DNA of 64,000 bases from Artocarpus heterophyllus (Eukaryota; Streptophyta; Magnoliopsida; Rosales; Moraceae): positions 22,041,276 to 22,105,275 of the forward strand of contig CM046351.1 of NCBI GenBank assembly GCA_025403435.1, in the 5' to 3' direction. Position 1 is the stretch's first letter, and each line of letters begins with the position of its first letter. This document shows, piece by piece, positions 60,641 to 64,000 of the stretch. The notes below the pieces were generated by a model. That model saw nothing but the letters and a program-made list of their open reading frames with translations, was not told the DNA's origin and made no database searches. A program made the translations under genes and the position numbers.

Positions 60641-60944
60641 AGAAGAATTGAACGACGTGTACCCACCGACACTCCGGTCGTGGAAAAGATAATAGCAAAG
60701 AAGACTAGTTAGTTGAAGCTTTTCTAGTCACGATTCTCGATAGCAGTTTTGTGGAAGCTTTTTCTGTCAAAAATACAGTTCCAATTTTAAGAGGTACATA
60801 AGATCTTTTACTAATTTATATACATAGCATGTATAACTAGTTATTTGAAAAAAATACTTTGATTTGCAAATTTTAAAATTATGTTGCGTATCATTTTTCC
60901 AACAGAGTGACATTAGCTGGTGGTCTCAAATGTAGGGTTTGAAC

Positions 60945-61160
60945 ATTCTGAGCAAAATTAAAATTTTTGCTTGGAGCTTTTTAGTGTGGTTTAAGGTTGG
61001 TCAATAGGGGTGTGAGGTGTAACTTGATTTGCCGAAGGTGTAATGAGGATGAGGAAACAATTGGCATGCTTTATGATGCTGTGAAGAGGCTCGCGAAACT
61101 TGGGACCAAGAGGAATTGGAAGTGTTTGTTAAGATCTCCTAGAGTTTATGGGCATCACAC
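60945..61160 (+). pseudogene. LINE zf-RVT zinc-binding fragment
   Basis: Plus-strand pieces in shifting frames: LSKIKIFAWSFLVW, then NLICRRCNEDEETIG, then EEARETWDQEELE. This is the C-terminal zinc-binding region found after the RT in plant LINEs (KIKxFxW, CxxC, HALxxC, AREVW). It has an in-frame stop and two frameshifts. Its strand is opposite to the RT fragment at 56.8 kb, so the two are separate or rearranged. Confidence 0.65.
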
Positions 61161-61227
61161 AATCTTAGAGTTTTCCAAAACTAGTGGAAAGAGGCATAAG
61201 ATGTCCTTTCAATTGTGGGGAGGATGC
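61161..61227. other. Flank between the LINE fragment and copia C
   Basis: Short remainder of the LINE-like sequence interrupted by the copia LTR. Nothing further is recognised. Confidence 0.35.
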
Positions 61228-61716
61228 TGTTAGAAATCAAAGTAATAAGCAACAAAAATAGAAAGAAAATTACATACAAAATTTAAGTAGAAAAACCCTA
61301 ATGAAGGGTAAAAAAACCACGGGTAAAGGAGAATCAATCCACTAATCACAAAAAGGAAATTACAACGGTATTTAGAGCACTCAAATACAGAAATTCACTC
61401 ACTCAATCACTCACAAACTCACAAGATTAAGTTCTCTGTATCACTCTCAACACTATGATCTCTATGAAATTTTGTGACTCTTTGTGACTCTCTAATATAT
61501 GTCTCTCTAAACTATAGAGAATATGATGTATTTATATATATGGGGACTCAAACCCTAGCCCAAAATAACCCAAAAACGTGTAAAAATGCAAAATACAAGA
61601 TCATGTCGCATCGGAGCACCGCAGCGCTGGTTTTCCCGAATTAGAGCACCGTAGCGCTGGATTGTAGCGCCGCGGCACTGTCTAACTACCAAAGGGTTTT
61701 GGGTCACAAAATAACA
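61228..61716 (-). repeat. 3' LTR of copia C
   Basis: 489 bp on the minus strand, starting TGTTATTTTGTGACCC and ending GATTTCTAACA. Near its start it carries a repeated GC-rich motif (GAGCACCGCAGCGCTGG at about 61614, GAGCACCGTAGCGCTGG at about 61643, GCGCCGCGGCACTG at about 61666). The flank GATGC (61223-61227) should be the target duplication. Confidence 0.78.
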
Positions 61717-61727
61717 ATCTCCATCTT
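61717..61727 (-). promoter_or_regulatory. Polypurine tract of copia C
   Basis: The minus strand reads AAGATGGAGAT immediately before the LTR start TGTTAT, the usual copia arrangement. Confidence 0.8.
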
Positions 61728-61806
61728 GACACAAAATTCACCATAAAGAACTCCAACATGTGATTAACCGAATTCTCCACCTCTTTCACAAAGCCCCAAC
61801 GGGCAA

Positions 61807-64000
61807 CTAACCGGCACGAGCATGAACTCCAACCAAGTTCAAGCAATACTCAAACTTAGTTGTAGGTAACAACTTAGTCATCATATCGATAGGATTATCA
61901 TGTGTACTTCTTTTAATCACAACAATATCACCACAGGCAACAATATCACGAACAAAGTGATAACGAACGTCAATGTGCTTCGTTCTTTCATGAAACATTT
62001 GATTTTTAGTGAGAAAAATAGCACTCTGACTATCACACATCACCACATAAGTCTTCAAATCTTCACTGAGTTCTCCAAATAGGCCCTTCAACCAAATAGC
62101 TTCTTTGAAAGCCTCTGTAATAGCCATATATTCAGCCATAGTAGTAGAAAAAGCAACAGTAGCGTGCAAGGTAGCCTTCCAACTGATAGCACAACCACCA
62201 ACTGTAAACACATACCCAATAAGTGACCTCCTCTTCTCTATGTCTTCAGCATAATCAGAATCAACATATCCCACAATACCATCTCTAGTCCCCCCAAAGT
62301 GCAAACAAACGTCAATAGTACCATGCAAGTATCTGAGAATCCATTGCACCACTTTCCAGTGCTCTTTACCTGGATTTGCCATGTATCTACTAACTGCACT
62401 AACTGCATATGATAAATTTGGGCGAGAACATACCATAGCATACATGAGGGAACCTACTGCACTAGAGTATGAAACACGTGACATGTACTCAATCTCATCA
62501 TCTGACTGTGGAGCTAACGCAGCTAAAAGTCTGAAATGTGCTGCTAACGGAGTGTTCACTAGTTTTGCTTTCCACATGTTGAACCTATGTAAAACTTTTT
62601 CGATATAGCCTTTTCTGACTCAGATAAAGCTTACCTGCCTTTCTATTTCTCAAAGTCTCCATGCTGAGAATCTTCTTGGCAGCTCCCAAGTCCTTCATCT
62701 CAAACTCTCTACTGAGTTGAGCCTTTAACTTCTTAATCTCTCATTTATCCTTAGCAGCAATCAACATATCATTAACGTATAAAAGCAAATAAACAAAGGA
62801 CCCATCATCACCCTTCTTGAAGTAGACACAGCTATCATAGCTACTCCTCTTAAACTCATGAGCGATCATAAATGAGTCAAATCTCTTATACCACTGCCTA
62901 GGAGACTGTTTCACACCGTAAAGAAACTTTTTCAACGAGCAAACATAGTCTTCTTTACCTGTAACAATGAAACCCTCGGGTTACTGCATGTAAATGTCTT
63001 TCTCGAGCTCTCCATGCAAAAATACAGTCTTCACATCTAACTGTTCAAGCTCAAGATCATGAGTGGCCATAATACCGAGCAAGGATCGAATTGAGCTATG
63101 CTTAACCACAGGAGAAAAAACATCTGTAAAATCAACACCTGGAACCTGACTGTATCCTTTTGCAACTAGTCTAGCCATGTACCTAGCATCTTCAACTCCC
63201 GGTGTGCCTTCTTTTCTTTTAAATACCCATTTGCAGCGAACAACTTTCTTCCCTTTGGGTAACTTCACCAAATCCCATGTGCCATTCTTATGTAGGGATT
63301 CCATCTCCTTCTGCATAGCAATCATCCACTTGCCAGAGTCAACTAAATTAATAGGCTCTGAATAGGTAGAAGGCTCTTCACCAGACTCAATACCTTCTGC
63401 CACTGCTAAAGCATAAGCCACCAAGTCGACCTCAGCATATCTCTATGGAGGCCTAACATCACTCCTGGGTCTATCCTTAGCAATAGAGTACTGTGGTGGC
63501 GGCGGTGATGGTGATGAGGAAGCACCATCGCCTTGACTCTCTAAACTTGATTGGGAAGTAGAATCAGATGATGTACTTGTCTCTATTTGAAACTCCACCT
63601 GTTTGCTAGATCTGTCCTAATCAACATCACTAGACCCTGTAGTAGATGTCCCATGTAACATGGAAGTCTCATCAAACACAAAATTTCTACTGATAATAAC
63701 TTTCTTGGTTTCTGGGCACCATAACTTATAGCCTTTAACACCAGGCTTGTAACCAAGAAATATACACTTCATGGATCTAGGCTCCAATTTTCCATTGTCA
63801 ACATGAGCATAAGCAGGACAACCGAAAATTCTTAAATTTGAGTAATCTGTAGGTTCTCCTGACCACATCTCTTGTGGTGTCTTCTTGTTAATAGCGATGG
63901 AAGGAGAACGATTGACCAAATAGCAAGCTGTAGAAGCGGCTTTAGCACAAAATGACTTAGGTAGCCCAACATTAGAGAGTATGCAGCGTACTTTCTCCAT
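61807..64000 (-). pseudogene. Copia Pol fragment (integrase end, RT, RNase H), partial at the window edge
   Basis: From the window edge: integrase C-terminal coding (CYLVNRSPSIAIN, LRIFGCPAYAHVD, CIFLGYKPGVKGYK), a variable linker with stops, then RT. RT pieces are KGTWDLVKLPKGKKV-like and WVFKRKEGTPGV (63250-63300) and GYSQVPGVDFTDVFSPVVK. Then come GVKQSPRQWYKRFDSF and the active site YVND in place of YVDD. The last 256 codons (from 62577) carry [19 protein letters not shown] and RNase H residues ([27 protein letters not shown]). They end at TGA/TAG-type stop 61807. In-frame stops at about 62985 and 62741 separate the pieces. Confidence 0.9.

Larger units (their letters stand above)
61228..64000 (-). 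mobile_element. Ty1/copia element C, 3' part, running off the window
   Basis: Minus-strand element with integrase C-terminus, reverse transcriptase, RNase H, polypurine tract and 3' LTR. The 5' part lies beyond position 64000. It carries in-frame stops and an altered RT active site, so it cannot make its own polyprotein. Confidence 0.9.

Noticed and set aside
1..64000. CRISPR arrays, bacterial operons, phage modules
   Set aside because: Regularly spaced identical repeats with unique spacers are absent and all recognisable genes are plant or plant-transposon.

Overview
The window is nuclear DNA from a plant, most likely a eudicot. It is very A/T-rich, its genes have GT-AG introns, and it is packed with nested Ty1/copia and Ty3/gypsy-type LTR elements, a CACTA element, LINE fragments and MITE-like elements. 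Only one gene looks like an ordinary host gene. It lies on the minus strand at about 2.0-6.8 kb and encodes a CCAAT-binding transcription factor subunit, NF-YA (HAP2). Five coding exons give about 332 residues, and the 3' UTR carries a miR169-type target site, the known control point for this family.

Layout. 0.6-1.6 kb: large diverged inverted repeat (foldback). 2.0-6.8 kb: NF-YA gene with leader intron and TATA box. 6.8-10 kb: microsatellites and a MITE-like element. 10.0-19.6 kb: a TTA-flanked PIF/Harbinger-like MITE split by a young 8.2 kb LTR retrotransposon with nearly identical LTRs of about 1.97 kb, an ATTAT target duplication, a PBS and a PPT. This retrotransposon has no recognisable gag or pol. 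It carries an unrecognised intact 173-codon ORF and an intronless LOG-like (cytokinin-activating phosphoribohydrolase) reading frame with a frameshift at a retroviral-type slippery heptamer. 20.5-24.1 kb: CACTA (En/Spm) element with a Ptta-type pseudogene and subterminal repeats. 24.2-29.3 kb: a solo LTR nested inside another solo LTR; the inner one shares long conserved blocks with the 10.6 kb element. 29.3-35.7 kb: A/T-rich DNA with a hairpin-rich repeat and a small GC-rich island. 35.7-38.1 kb: reversed gypsy-type LTR. 38.1-44.4 kb: two minus-strand copia elements, one inserted in the other, both lacking reverse transcriptase. 44.4-53 kb: gene-like but uninterpreted DNA built from repeated, mutually diverged segments. 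53.7-55 kb: duplicated copia gag remnant. 56.8-61.2 kb: LINE fragments, a MITE and LTR-like remnants. 61.2-64 kb: 3' part of a defective copia element running off the window.

The most notable object is the nonautonomous LTR retrotransposon at 10.6-18.8 kb, which appears to carry a captured host LOG coding sequence. Its close relative at 24.8-27.6 kb keeps the LTR-tip hairpin and a conserved core of a few hundred bases, although the two LTRs are otherwise diverged. All family assignments were made by reading motifs by eye; no database search was run.
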